Origin: Peptococcaceae bacterium UBA5752
Lineage (GTDB): Bacteria > Bacillota > Dehalobacteriia > UBA4068
Length of the DNA: 42,440 nt
Direction of reading: 5' to 3'
Assembly: GCA_002419055.1 (NCBI GenBank)
Contig: DIFI01000004.1
Coordinates: 1-42,440, forward strand
In this document: one piece after another, positions 6,982 through 15,224 of the stretch
Position numbering within the stretch: position 1 is the stretch's first letter
How the letters are laid out: the number at the start of each line of letters is the position of its first letter
The notes under the pieces: generated by a model
The model's database searches: none
Seen by the model: only the letters and a program-made list of their open reading frames with translations
Told to the model about the DNA's origin: nothing
Position numbers and translations under genes: made by a program

Positions 6982-8927
6982 TTAATAATCTCCTCCCAAT
7001 TGTTGGTTGGCGGCAAGCATTGGTAATTTTCACATACGTAAAACGTTGCTTTATCGTTTATCAGTGGATATTCCTTACTTGCGCCTTCTATTATCTTGAT
7101 AGTGGTATTAAACTTAAAACTCTTCAACTTTTCTTTATCGCTCTTTTGTTTTAAGACACATATAATCTCTCTTGATGGGTAAAGACTCATAGCCAATGCT
7201 GATAAATAAAAACAATATCCGGCTGGATAATTTTTAGCATGTCCTGCCATGAATTTCATTTGTTGCTGACCAATTTTTACTAAGTTTTCATCCCTATTAA
7301 GACGCGCCAATTTGATCAGATTATATGCCATTACCGAATTGCCACTGGGAAGCGCTCCGTCGTAAGTTTCTTTGTTTCTAAAAATCAGCTGCTCATTTTT
7401 CTTGCCGTAAAGATAAAAGCCGCCTTTTTCATTATCATAAAATTCATCAATGGCTGTTTGTGTGAGCTTGACTGCCTTATCTAAATAACTATTATCCAGA
7501 CACGCTTCGTAGAGATTGATCAAAGCGTAAATATAATATGCATAATCATCAAGATAACCGCGGCCGGACTTTTTGCCTTCCCGGAAACTAACATATAAAG
7601 TATTATGCTCCAAAAGATTTTTATTAATAAATTTTTCCGCCGTCTGAGCAACCGTAAGATAATTTGTACTATTCATAACCCTATACATCGAGGCAAAGGC
7701 GGCAATCATCAATGAGTTCCAGGAAGTTAATATTTTATCATCCAGATGCAGCTTCGTTCTGGATCTGCGGTATTCATACAGCTTCGGCAAATAGAAAGCA
7801 AAACTCTCTTCCATGCCGCTGTTTTGTAACAGATTGGGGATATTTTTACCGTCAAAGTTTCCTTTCGGGGTAATTCCATAAAAACTATTGATCTTTTCAC
7901 CTGCTTCTTGCCCAAAGAGCTTGATGATTTCATCATAGGCAAAAACGTAAAATTTACCCTCCACACCATCACTATCAGCATCTTGGGCAGAGTAAAATCC
8001 GCCTTTTTGATCGGTCATCTCTCGCAAAATATAATCTGAGGTCTTGATGGCAACCTTTCGGTAAAGCGGAATTTTGGTAAGATTAAAAGCTTTAATATAA
8101 CAAATAATTAACAAAGCGTTATCATAAAGCATCTTCTCAAAATGGGGAACAAGGAAATAATTATCAGTCGAATAACGGCAAAAGCCGCCGCCGATGTGAT
8201 CAAATATTCCGCCCTTGTACATCTGCTGTAGTGTCTTTTCAACTATATTCAAAGCCTGATTATCATTTTCGGCTTCGTAATAATTCAACAAAAACATCAA
8301 ATTATGAGGAGTAGGAAACTTGGGCGCTACGCCAAAGCCGCCGTTTTTCTGATCAAAAGAACTTTTGAATGCTGATATGGCTTCATTGATCAGTTTCTTT
8401 GAAGGCTCTATCTTTGCGTCAGCCTCTTTGCTTAAAAATTCGATGATCTGATCACCGGATTTGAGCAATAGTTCTCTATCGCTTTGCCATTTATCTTTGA
8501 TATTTAGTAGCAGATCAATCAGCCCAACCAAACCATGTTGTGAGTTTTTGGGGAAATAGGTACCGGCAAAAAACGGCTTTTGATCGGGAGTCATAAAAAT
8601 AGTCAGCGGCCAGCCACCGCGGCCGGTAAAGGTCTGACAAACATTCATATAAATACTGTCGATATCAGGCCGCTCTTCTTTATCAACCTTGATAGAGATG
8701 AAATTTTCGTTTAAAATCTTGGCGACTTGCGGATCCTCAAAGCTTTCATGCGCCATAACATGACACCAATGGCAAGTGCTGTAACCAATGCTTAAAAGAA
8801 TCGGCTTATCTTCTTCAAGGGCGGCTTTAAATGCCTCTTCACCCCAAGGTTGCCAATATACCGGATTTAGCGCATGCTGCAGCAAATACGGGCTGGTTTG
8901 TTTTTGCAAATTGTTTTGATTTAACAT
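6978..8927 (-). CDS. DUF255 / YyaL-type thioredoxin-fold protein with (alpha/alpha)6 barrel
   Basis: At 649 residues this is a full-length member of the YyaL / SPATA20 family. Residues ~5-165 form a thioredoxin-like domain with the redox motif CHWCHV (Cys52, Cys55) and the following RPDID and GRGGWPLT motifs. The remainder resembles the six-hairpin barrel of N-acylglucosamine epimerases and glycosidases, with HIGGGFCRYSTDNYF and later SGNSVMAYNL. The biochemical function of the family is not established. A strong AGGAGGTGAT ribosome site precedes the ATG. It is the first gene of a two-gene unit with the Rieske oxidoreductase, suggesting a joint redox role. Confidence 0.9.
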   Translation of the reverse strand: MLNQNNLQKQTSPYLLQHALNPVYWQPWGEEAFKAALEEDKPILLSIGYSTCHWCHVMAHESFEDPQVAKILNENFISIKVDKEERPDIDSIYMNVCQTFTGRGGWPLTIFMTPDQKPFFAGTYFPKNSQHGLVGLIDLLLNIKDKWQSDRELLLKSGDQIIEFLSKEADAKIEPSKKLINEAISAFKSSFDQKNGGFGVAPKFPTPHNLMFLLNYYEAENDNQALNIVEKTLQQMYKGGIFDHIGGGFCRYSTDNYFLVPHFEKMLYDNALLIICYIKAFNLTKIPLYRKVAIKTSDYILREMTDQKGGFYSAQDADSDGVEGKFYVFAYDEIIKLFGQEAGEKINSFYGITPKGNFDGKNIPNLLQNSGMEESFAFYLPKLYEYRRSRTKLHLDDKILTSWNSLMIAAFASMYRVMNSTNYLTVAQTAEKFINKNLLEHNTLYVSFREGKKSGRGYLDDYAYYIYALINLYEACLDNSYLDKAVKLTQTAIDEFYDNEKGGFYLYGKKNEQLIFRNKETYDGALPSGNSVMAYNLIKLARLNRDENLVKIGQQQMKFMAGHAKNYPAGYCFYLSALAMSLYPSREIICVLKQKSDKEKLKSFKFNTTIKIIEGASKEYPLINDKATFYVCENYQCLPPTNNWEEIIK

Positions 8928-9113
8928 CTAATCACCTCCTTAGTAGTATGGTCGAAAAAATAGATAGTATAACAACTTCAGCCAAGCAGTATCTTGTTTA
9001 TTTGCCGCAAAGAGGAACAATTGCTTAATTAAGATTTTACGGTAAATAGCATCACTTGAAGCCAAAGAGAATAAGATATACTTAACTTGAACATCTACTT
9101 AGGGAGGAATAAT

Positions 9114-9554
9114 ATGTCTGAACAGCAACTTTATAATAAAGATTTTGAACATATTATCAGTGAAATCAATAATACGATTGACAGTTTGTATTTAACAAAA
9201 AACTGTTATGACAAAAACAAACTTCTAAATAATTTGCGTAGACAAATAGCAAATATTACCATGCTGATGCAAAACAATAGAATTAACACCGATAGCATGA
9301 TTGATCCGAAAAATCCTACTGCATCGAAAGTATTTACGCCCGCCGAATTGGCTACATATACAGGTAAAGACGGTAATCTGGCTTATGTGGCAGTAAACGG
9401 CGTAGTATATGATATGACCAATGTCGCCGCCTGGGGCGGCGCTACTCACTTTGGCCTAACACCCGGCAAAGACTTAACCGGCGTTTTTGCGTCGTGTCAC
9501 GATGGTCAGCCCATATTAAGCACATTACCGGTGGTCGGGGTGATGGCGCCATGA
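9114..9554 (+). CDS. Cytochrome b5-like heme-binding protein
   Basis: The 146-residue product has a helical N-terminal part (~1-65, polar, no signal peptide or membrane helix) and a cytochrome b5-type domain at ~72-146: FTPAELATYTGKDGN, AYVAVNGVVYDMTNV, then THFGL and SCHDG. His112 and His129 are the likely heme ligands. I choose ATG 9114 because GGGAGG lies 7 bases upstream; an in-frame ATG at 9087 has none. It overlaps the hydrogenase small-subunit gene by 4 bases (ATGA), so it is very probably the electron partner of that hydrogenase. Direct electron transfer is inference. Confidence 0.85.
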   Translation: MSEQQLYNKDFEHIISEINNTIDSLYLTKNCYDKNKLLNNLRRQIANITMLMQNNRINTDSMIDPKNPTASKVFTPAELATYTGKDGNLAYVAVNGVVYDMTNVAAWGGATHFGLTPGKDLTGVFASCHDGQPILSTLPVVGVMAP

Positions 9555-10447
9555 AAAATAAAACCAATAGCTGTCCTAATCAATCGGAAAAGTTAAAATT
9601 AATATCTATGCTTGCCAACAAAGCTATTGCATCAATCAAAAACGGTTCCTTAAAAAAAAGAAACCTGGTTTGGCTGGAGCTAACAGGCTGTTCTGGTAAT
9701 ATTATTTCATTGCTTGACGGTGTGAACCCCGGATTTAGAAACTTAGCGACGCAAATGGTAAACATAATTTATGATAACTCTCTGATGGTTGCCGACGGCG
9801 AAGCTGCTATGGAAAAACTATTTAGTATCGCCGATGATGACTATATCTTATTAGTAGAAGGGGCAGTCGCCACCAAGGATGATGGACTATACAATGTGAT
9901 CGGGCAATTAAACGGTCAACCGGTCACCGCTTACCGCGCTATCAATGAACTGGGCCCCAAGGCTTCATACGTAATTGCCATGGGCGCTTGCGCCTGTGAC
10001 GGCGGCGTAACGGCGGCTAAACCGAATCCTTCGCATGCAGTATCCATACAAAGTGTCTTAAACAGAAAGGTGATCAAATTGCCCGGCTGCCCTTGTCATC
10101 CGGACTGGCTCATGGGTACACTGTCTTACATATTGCTTTACGGCCAACCTGAGCTGGATAGTAAAGATAGGCCTACCATGTTTTACAGTACGCTGATCCA
10201 CGATATTTGCCCGAGAAGACCGTTTTTTGACCAAGGTATATTTGCCGAAAAGCTCGGTGATAAAACTTGCATGTTTAAAATTGGCTGCAGAGGTCCGGTA
10301 ACTCCGGTAGACTGCCCGATCAGAAAATGGAATCAACATGTCAACTGGCCGATCGGTGATGACAGTCCCTGCATCGGCTGTGCGCAATTTGGTTTTCCAG
10401 ATCGAATGGAGCCGTTTATCAGTTATAATACGACAAGAGAGGAATGA
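9551..10447 (+). CDS. [NiFe] hydrogenase small subunit, no Tat signal
   Basis: A 298-residue Fe-S subunit that carries electrons between the Ni-Fe site and the partner. Typical motifs are LTGCSGN (Cys47), GACACDGG (Cys147/149), LPGCPC (Cys180/182), the distal-cluster HDICPRR (His217, Cys220) with Cys240 and Cys246, and the medial-cluster DCP...WPI...CIGC. There is no twin-arginine signal and no C-terminal anchor, so the enzyme should be cytoplasmic. The first Cys of the usual CxxC proximal-cluster motif is replaced by Leu44; extra cysteines at 149 and 182 are possible substitutes. The start ATG overlaps the b5 gene's stop, with GGGGTGAT upstream. Confidence 0.93.
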   Translation: MKNKTNSCPNQSEKLKLISMLANKAIASIKNGSLKKRNLVWLELTGCSGNIISLLDGVNPGFRNLATQMVNIIYDNSLMVADGEAAMEKLFSIADDDYILLVEGAVATKDDGLYNVIGQLNGQPVTAYRAINELGPKASYVIAMGACACDGGVTAAKPNPSHAVSIQSVLNRKVIKLPGCPCHPDWLMGTLSYILLYGQPELDSKDRPTMFYSTLIHDICPRRPFFDQGIFAEKLGDKTCMFKIGCRGPVTPVDCPIRKWNQHVNWPIGDDSPCIGCAQFGFPDRMEPFISYNTTREE

Positions 10448-10449
10448 AT

Positions 10450-11862
10450 ATGAGCGAACGAATAGTGATTAACCCGGTGACGCGCATCAGCGGCTTTTTA
10501 GAAATTGACACAACCGTTGATAATAGTATTGTGTCGGATGCTCAAACAAAAGGCCTGCTTTTCAGAGGCTTTGAAAAAATGTTGACCGGCAGAAGCCCTT
10601 TTGACGCCGTATATTTTACTCAGCGGATCTGCGGCATCTGTTCTTCGGCTCATGCCATGGCCTCGACCATGGCCTTAGAAGACGCCATGGATATCGCAGT
10701 ACCGGACCAAGGCAAATATTTAAGGGATATCATTCATGGCTGTGAGTATCTGCAAAACCACATCCGGCATTTTTACCAATATACGCTGCCTGATTTTATC
10801 AAGCTGCCCCAAAACAATACACTTTTTGCCGCAAATCAAACGGATTTAAGACTACCCAAACCTAAAAATGACCTGATCGCTCTGCACTATTTAGATTCGC
10901 TTGAGATCAGCCGCAGCGCTCACGAAATGCTGGCCATTTTAGGAGGGAAAGCCCCTCATAACCATGGCATATTTATTGGCGGCATCACTACTCAGGCCAC
11001 AAAGGAAAAAATTTCCAGGCTCTACTCTCTGCTGCACAACATCAAAGAATTTATCGACAATAAAATGGTACCGGACGCCCAGACAATAGCCCATTATTAT
11101 CAAGATTACTTTGATATGGGCAGGGGTTACGGCAACTTCTTAAGTTTTGGCTGCTTTAACAATTATAGCCAACTAGGTACGCTCTATTTAAATCCATTTA
11201 CATATCACGACGACGTTAAGCAAGCCTTGGATCCCGACAAAATTACCGAAAACATAGTAACTTCCTGGTATACCGATCAAACCGATACCTTCACGCCATA
11301 CGAAACTATCGCCGAACCCGATCGTGCAAAGAGTCAAGCGTACTCCTGGGTAAAGGCTCCGAGGTATGACGGTCTGCCCTATGAAAGCGGCCCGCTGGCC
11401 AGGATGTGGCTGAGCGGCGAATACCGCCACGGCATATCGGCCATGGACAGAACTTTGGCCAGGGTTTTTGAAGCCAAAAAAATAGCCGAGATTATCAAGG
11501 TCTTATTGAGCAACCTGATTCCCGGCGTTGATTTACAGCAAAAATATACAATACCAGACCACACTGTCGGCAAAGGATTAATTGACACCACCCGCGGCGC
11601 TTTGGGGCATTGGTTAAAAATAGAAAACAAAGTGATTTCGTTCTATCAATTAATAACTCCGACCACTTGGAACCTCTCAACCAGAACCGGTGATAACCTA
11701 CCCGGACCCGGCGAAAAGGCACTGATCGGAACACGGATCAATGATACCGCCAGCCCCATTGAACTGGGCAGAATTATCCGATCTTTTGATCCATGCATAT
11801 CGTGTGCCACCCATCTCTACCGTGACGGCAGCCTTGTTAATTCCGTACAGATAGTGTCATGA
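10450..11862 (+). CDS. [NiFe] hydrogenase large subunit
   Basis: The 470-residue catalytic subunit has both nickel-binding motifs: RICGIC (Cys61, Cys64) near the N-terminus and DPCISC (Cys449, Cys452) near the C-terminus. The latter is followed by ATH and a 15-residue tail that begins LYRDG, the part normally cut off after His by a maturation protease. I start at ATG 10450, with AGAGAGG 7 bases upstream, rather than the ATG at 10444 that overlaps the small-subunit stop and would leave one base of spacing. All motifs needed for H2 oxidation or evolution are present. The exact hydrogenase group is unsettled. Confidence 0.95.
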   Translation: MSERIVINPVTRISGFLEIDTTVDNSIVSDAQTKGLLFRGFEKMLTGRSPFDAVYFTQRICGICSSAHAMASTMALEDAMDIAVPDQGKYLRDIIHGCEYLQNHIRHFYQYTLPDFIKLPQNNTLFAANQTDLRLPKPKNDLIALHYLDSLEISRSAHEMLAILGGKAPHNHGIFIGGITTQATKEKISRLYSLLHNIKEFIDNKMVPDAQTIAHYYQDYFDMGRGYGNFLSFGCFNNYSQLGTLYLNPFTYHDDVKQALDPDKITENIVTSWYTDQTDTFTPYETIAEPDRAKSQAYSWVKAPRYDGLPYESGPLARMWLSGEYRHGISAMDRTLARVFEAKKIAEIIKVLLSNLIPGVDLQQKYTIPDHTVGKGLIDTTRGALGHWLKIENKVISFYQLITPTTWNLSTRTGDNLPGPGEKALIGTRINDTASPIELGRIIRSFDPCISCATHLYRDGSLVNSVQIVS

Positions 11863-12317
11863 AACAGCTGACTGTTATTGGTATCGGTAATATATTGATG
11901 CAGGATGACGGCATTGGTGTCATTGTTGTCAATGCCATTAAGAATGAGTTGCATAATTATGATATTATGGCGATCATCGGTGAAACTGATGTGCAATATT
12001 GTCTTGATAATATCACACAGGACGATTCGCTGATCATAATCGATGGGATGCAGCCGCTAAGCCTTCCCGGAAATATTCAACTTATTGAATTGAATCCGGC
12101 AATCAAAAATGAAGCCGAACTGGGCAGTCTGCATCAGTTAAGTCTGTTTGACGCCTTAAAGATGTATTACCCAGATATCCAAGGGTTTTTGATTGGTATT
12201 GAGACAGCGCAAATCAGTATGGGGGTTAACTTGAGCAATCAATTAGAATACAAGTTTCAACAAATATGTGATGATGTGGTAAAAATAATATTGAAAATAA
12301 AAAAACAATTTACATAA
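11859..12317 (+). CDS. Hydrogenase maturation protease (HyaD/HupD family)
   Basis: At 152 residues it matches the usual size of the endopeptidases that remove the large-subunit tail after nickel insertion. The start VIGIGNILMQDDGIGV is the family signature, with the conserved Asp of DDGIG; a later Asp (LIIIDG) and GSLHQLS supply the other likely nickel-sensing residues. Its start overlaps the large-subunit stop by 4 bases, so the cut site at the large-subunit His455 and its protease are coupled in one operon. No other hyp genes lie in this window. A terminator follows immediately. Confidence 0.92.
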   Translation: MKQLTVIGIGNILMQDDGIGVIVVNAIKNELHNYDIMAIIGETDVQYCLDNITQDDSLIIIDGMQPLSLPGNIQLIELNPAIKNEAELGSLHQLSLFDALKMYYPDIQGFLIGIETAQISMGVNLSNQLEYKFQQICDDVVKIILKIKKQFT

Positions 12318-12320
12318 ATA

Positions 12321-12348
12321 AAGGCCACCGTTAAAAAACGGTGGCCTT
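12321..12348 (+). terminator. Hairpin terminator of the hydrogenase operon
   Basis: A perfect 12-bp stem AAGGCCACCGTT with its complement around AAAA, four bases after the protease stop. It lacks a strong T-run, so termination may be partial. A close copy lies at 13043-13068. Confidence 0.65.
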
Positions 12349-12379
12349 AAACGTGCAGAAAACAAATTATATTGTTCTC

Positions 12380-12505
12380 TCAGTCCACATAACCTGCAGT
12401 TGTATCAACGGTTATCGTAGATGTTGTGCTGTCGTATGACACTCCAAAATCGATAACCGCTGCAATGTCGCGCAGCTTAAAATAGTTATATCCGCCTATA
12501 TTTTA
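12380..12505 (-). pseudogene. Remnant of a stalk-domain (copper amine oxidase N-terminal-like) protein
   Basis: The minus strand encodes NIGGYNYFKLRDIAAV followed by a segment ending SYDSTTSTITVD and then TTAGYVD and a stop. This is the standard C-terminal end of the stalk domain, a cell-surface module common in Firmicutes. Directly upstream the codon that should be Tyr (VYNI...) is TAA at 12503-12505, and no longer open frame extends beyond it. So only about 40 codons of the C-terminus remain, cut by a nonsense codon and by loss of the rest of the gene. Confidence 0.65.
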
Positions 12506-13042
12506 AACGGTAATGTTGCGATAATATTTTTGTTTCCATCCTTCTTTCCCCTTTATATATATATAATATATTATTTTCTGCTGAACGGTAAAACAAGCGT
12601 ATAAAAACAAATCTTTCTTTATAAACTTCGGACAATATCTCTGTTTCCTATTCCACTTCAGGTTTTAGCTGCCAGATTCCTTGATGCCGGTCCTCTTTCT
12701 GAAATGCACAATAACGACGTACATGTCATCCAATTAGACGAGCACATCGCCGTAAACAGTCCAAAAAACACAATAGTTTGCCAGAATCTAGAAGCTATCA
12801 ATTACATGTTAACATAACTGGCCTGCATCAGTCAATATCGGTTAAATGTTCACATATGTACAATAAATATGTGATCATATTCTTATATTTTACACTCCAG
12901 ATCAAATTCCCGCACCGTAGGAAACGGATACGTCCCGCCCGTTTTCAGGCGTCCCCTTTTTCGCTTTTATCGGTCCTGCCTATGAAAAAAAGAAACCCTC
13001 ACGCTCTTTCGCTAATGATTTCCCGTTTTGTCTACAGTCTGC
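12506..13042. other. Gene-poor interval
   Basis: About 540 bases with no gene I can support. It holds a TATATATATA tract near 12555, short open frames on both strands without ribosome sites, and further sequence without recognisable domains. With the stalk remnant on its left and twin hairpins at each side it looks like decayed DNA. Confidence 0.5.
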
Positions 13043-13070
13043 AGGCCACCGTTAAAAAACGGCGGCCTTT
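13043..13070 (-). terminator. Hairpin after the ABC permease gene, near-copy of that at 12321
   Basis: AGGCCACCGTT and AACGGCGGCCT form an 11-bp stem around AAAA. In minus-strand RNA the one changed position is a G-U pair, so the stem is intact in the direction of the permease transcript. On the plus strand the same position is an A-C mismatch, though a TTTT follows. The first 20 bases are identical to 12322-12341. Confidence 0.55.
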
Positions 13071-13082
13071 TATAATATCTCT

Positions 13083-13841
13083 TTATCTTACAGCGGCTTT
13101 TCTGATCAGCAGCCAGCCAAATAGGCTGAATATGGCGAAGACCACCAGCCCGCTGATTATAGCATTTGACGGTTGGTTTGCCGAACCGGACCCTGATATG
13201 CCCATCGCAAAGACCATTAATTTAATATATGCGTCGCCTATCTTGCCGTCTGCTACCGTAGCGTTAAGAATCGGTAAACCGATACAAAGAAATGCCGGTA
13301 CACCAACACCAACCGCTACCCTACCCAACTTATTAAGTCGATAAAATAGTACAGTGATAAAATAGCCGACCGCTAAAACACTTAGATAGAAGCAGAAACT
13401 AAAGATAAGGCCAGCTATATGCATCCATATCGTACTGATAACGCCAGCGTTTGTGTATAGCATGCCAAACAAAGAGATAACTTGGATAGAACTGCCGCTT
13501 GCCACAGCAATTGCTATAAATGCTGTCAGAAGCAGTTTATCGATGACAGCCATGATTAAGCAAATAGTAAATGCTATCAATATTCTTGTATTAAACATTG
13601 TTTTTCTCGAAACACTGTTTTGCTCCAGCATTAAAAAATTATCTTTAAAGGCGCAAAGCCCGCTGACAAACAGATATATCAATGTCGCTATCTCCAGGCC
13701 GTTAAAGCTTACCCCGGTTGACGTCGTAACAGCTGTTGTGTAAAGAACAACAATATACACGCAGATAATTATTATATAATAGATCATAATTGACTTTAAA
13801 TTATCAATTAATTGATATTGATAAGAAGGCTTAATTTTCAT
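13083..13841 (-). CDS. ABC transporter permease
   Basis: A 252-residue hydrophobic protein with about six membrane helices, starting near residues 18-36 and ending with a final helix and the positive tail LLIRKAAVR. It has no signal peptide or recognised catalytic motif, and its size fits the membrane half of small ABC-2-like exporters. It follows the ATPase gene at 13857 by 15 bases, has its own GGAGGAAG ribosome site, and is the third gene of a GntR-ATPase-permease operon as in YtrA-type systems. Such systems often respond to cell-wall or membrane stress; the substrate here is unknown. Confidence 0.75.
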   Translation of the reverse strand: MKIKPSYQYQLIDNLKSIMIYYIIIICVYIVVLYTTAVTTSTGVSFNGLEIATLIYLFVSGLCAFKDNFLMLEQNSVSRKTMFNTRILIAFTICLIMAVIDKLLLTAFIAIAVASGSSIQVISLFGMLYTNAGVISTIWMHIAGLIFSFCFYLSVLAVGYFITVLFYRLNKLGRVAVGVGVPAFLCIGLPILNATVADGKIGDAYIKLMVFAMGISGSGSANQPSNAIISGLVVFAIFSLFGWLLIRKAAVR

Positions 13842-13856
13842 TTAATCTTCCTCCGT

Positions 13857-14702
13857 TCACGCATTAGTAAGCTGAATAAACAGCTTTTGCAGGTCTATCT
13901 TAGCAAACTCCAGTTCACCAGCGGTAACGCAATCGGGTTGACCCATTATATAAGCTGTTTTCAGCCCTGTCAGCATCTCGCAGCCGAGCAGTTTTTTACC
14001 TGCGGTATAAGCATCGACAGCGATGGCAGAGCCGGCTACGGAGTAACTATTAGCCAGCAACTGCTCACGCGCTTCACTGCAAATGATCTGCCCTTCTTTA
14101 ATGATCACAACATCTTCGATTAGATTGGCAACTTCCTCGATCAGGTGTGTCGAAATAATGATGGTGAAGGGATTATTGCTGTATTTCTCCAGCAGTATGC
14201 GGTAAAACAAATCACGGTTATTGGCATCGAGCCCCAATACCGGCTCATCAAGCAAAATATAGGGCGTATTAACCGATAACGCAACTACTAGCTTGAATAT
14301 TGTCAGATAACCGGTAGATAAGGATTTGATTTTTTTATTTAACTTTAATCCGAATTGTTCTGCTAATGACCTAGCAAAAGCATCGTCGAATTGCGGATAA
14401 AACAGCTTTGTCCACTTAAATACTTCTTTGATCCGCATGCTTTCGGGATAATATGTCTTTTCGCCCATCGCATAAAGCCTACCGATAGCCGCATCGTTTT
14501 CCAGCGCCGGCATACCGTCAATACTTATCGTACCGCTGTCGGCAAAAATCCTATTAGAGATGATGTTGAGCAATGTAGACTTGCCGGCGCCGTTTCTCCC
14601 CAGCAGCCCGTAGATTTTATTATCCGCGAAAGTCAGGCTGACATTATTCAGTGCGCAAGTTTTACCGTAATGCTTGGTAATATTTTTTACTTCAATACTC
14701 AT
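13857..14702 (-). CDS. ABC transporter ATP-binding protein
   Basis: The 281-residue ATPase has Walker A GRNGAGKST (~35-43), an ABC signature in SLSTGYLTIFK that is slightly off the LSGGQ norm, Walker B YILLDEPVLGLD and the switch His in STHLIEE. The tail after ~215 is a variable domain seen in exporters of this subgroup. It overlaps the GntR gene by 4 bases (ATGA) and precedes the permease, so the three form one operon. It would power the export or movement of an unknown substrate. Confidence 0.9.
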   Translation of the reverse strand: MSIEVKNITKHYGKTCALNNVSLTFADNKIYGLLGRNGAGKSTLLNIISNRIFADSGTISIDGMPALENDAAIGRLYAMGEKTYYPESMRIKEVFKWTKLFYPQFDDAFARSLAEQFGLKLNKKIKSLSTGYLTIFKLVVALSVNTPYILLDEPVLGLDANNRDLFYRILLEKYSNNPFTIIISTHLIEEVANLIEDVVIIKEGQIICSEAREQLLANSYSVAGSAIAVDAYTAGKKLLGCEMLTGLKTAYIMGQPDCVTAGELEFAKIDLQKLFIQLTNA

Positions 14703-15067
14703 TCCTCAAACCCCCCTTCGATCATTGCTTGGATTTCTGATTTTGATATCTGCAAGCGTTTAGCCTCGGCAATCAAACCCTCGATGAAATTTTGATAGAA
14801 TAATTGTTTTCTTTTATCTTTTAACTTCTCAACTGCACCGGTTGTAACAAACATCCCTAACCCTCTTTTCTTGTATACTATTCCCGCATCGGCTAGCATA
14901 TTGATACCTTTTAATGCCGTCGCCGGATTGATTTTATAATTGACAGAAATCTCCGTGATCGACGGTATCTGGCTTTCCTCGGTAAAAGCGCCGCTCAATA
15001 TTGCGTCCTCCAGCCCTTCCGCTATTTGCAGAAAAATTGGTTTTTCGGAGTTTGTATTGATTTGCAT
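14699..15067 (-). CDS. GntR-family regulator, YtrA type
   Basis: A 122-residue protein, the short form typical of the YtrA subfamily. Residues ~8-76 are the winged helix (PIFLQIAEGLEDAILSGAF, IPSITEISVNYKINPATALK, then KKRGLGMFV), and only a ~45-residue helical tail follows instead of a large ligand domain. Such proteins usually repress their own ABC-transporter operon. The gene heads that operon, with a GGGAGGGGGG ribosome site, a consensus promoter and an inverted repeat just downstream of the transcription start, so autoregulation is very likely. Confidence 0.9.
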   Translation of the reverse strand: MQINTNSEKPIFLQIAEGLEDAILSGAFTEESQIPSITEISVNYKINPATALKGINMLADAGIVYKKRGLGMFVTTGAVEKLKDKRKQLFYQNFIEGLIAEAKRLQISKSEIQAMIEGGFEE

Positions 15068-15093
15068 TTTGATCCCCCCTCCCTGAATGTCGG

Positions 15094-15113
15094 TTAACTA
15101 CTACACTAGCTAA
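15094..15113 (-). promoter_or_regulatory. Probable GntR operator
   Basis: TTAACTA and TAGCTAA form an imperfect inverted repeat (one mismatch) around a 6-base centre. It covers about +4 to +23 of the transcript predicted from the adjacent promoter, where a bound dimer would block RNA polymerase. Confidence 0.6.
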
Positions 15114-15123
15114 CTATGTTACC

Positions 15124-15152
15124 ATTATAATCAGTGATCTCGAAAATGTCAA
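15124..15152 (-). promoter_or_regulatory. Promoter of the GntR-ABC operon
   Basis: A perfect vegetative promoter on the minus strand: TTGACA (15147-15152), 17-base spacer, TATAAT (15124-15129). It lies 57 bases before the GntR start codon. Confidence 0.85.
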
Positions 15153-15224
15153 CGGTTTTTTAAATTTTTTTGTATGCCGCTGTTTGATTAATTTGATTAT
15201 GAATTAACATATACATTGATAGTA

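Noticed and set aside
8948..9028. 26-codon plus-strand frame before the hydrogenase operon
   Set aside because: Weak ribosome site and no family; more likely promoter DNA.
12607..12809. About 60-codon plus-strand open stretch in the gene-poor interval
   Set aside because: No start with a ribosome site and no recognisable family; length is within chance for this region.
12321..13070. Twin hairpins considered as CRISPR repeats
   Set aside because: Only two copies 720 bases apart, palindromic like terminators, and no cas genes.
12778..13344. 188-codon plus-strand frame
   Set aside because: It runs antisense through the hairpin and the ABC permease gene and its composition is low-complexity in Pro/Thr; no ribosome site.
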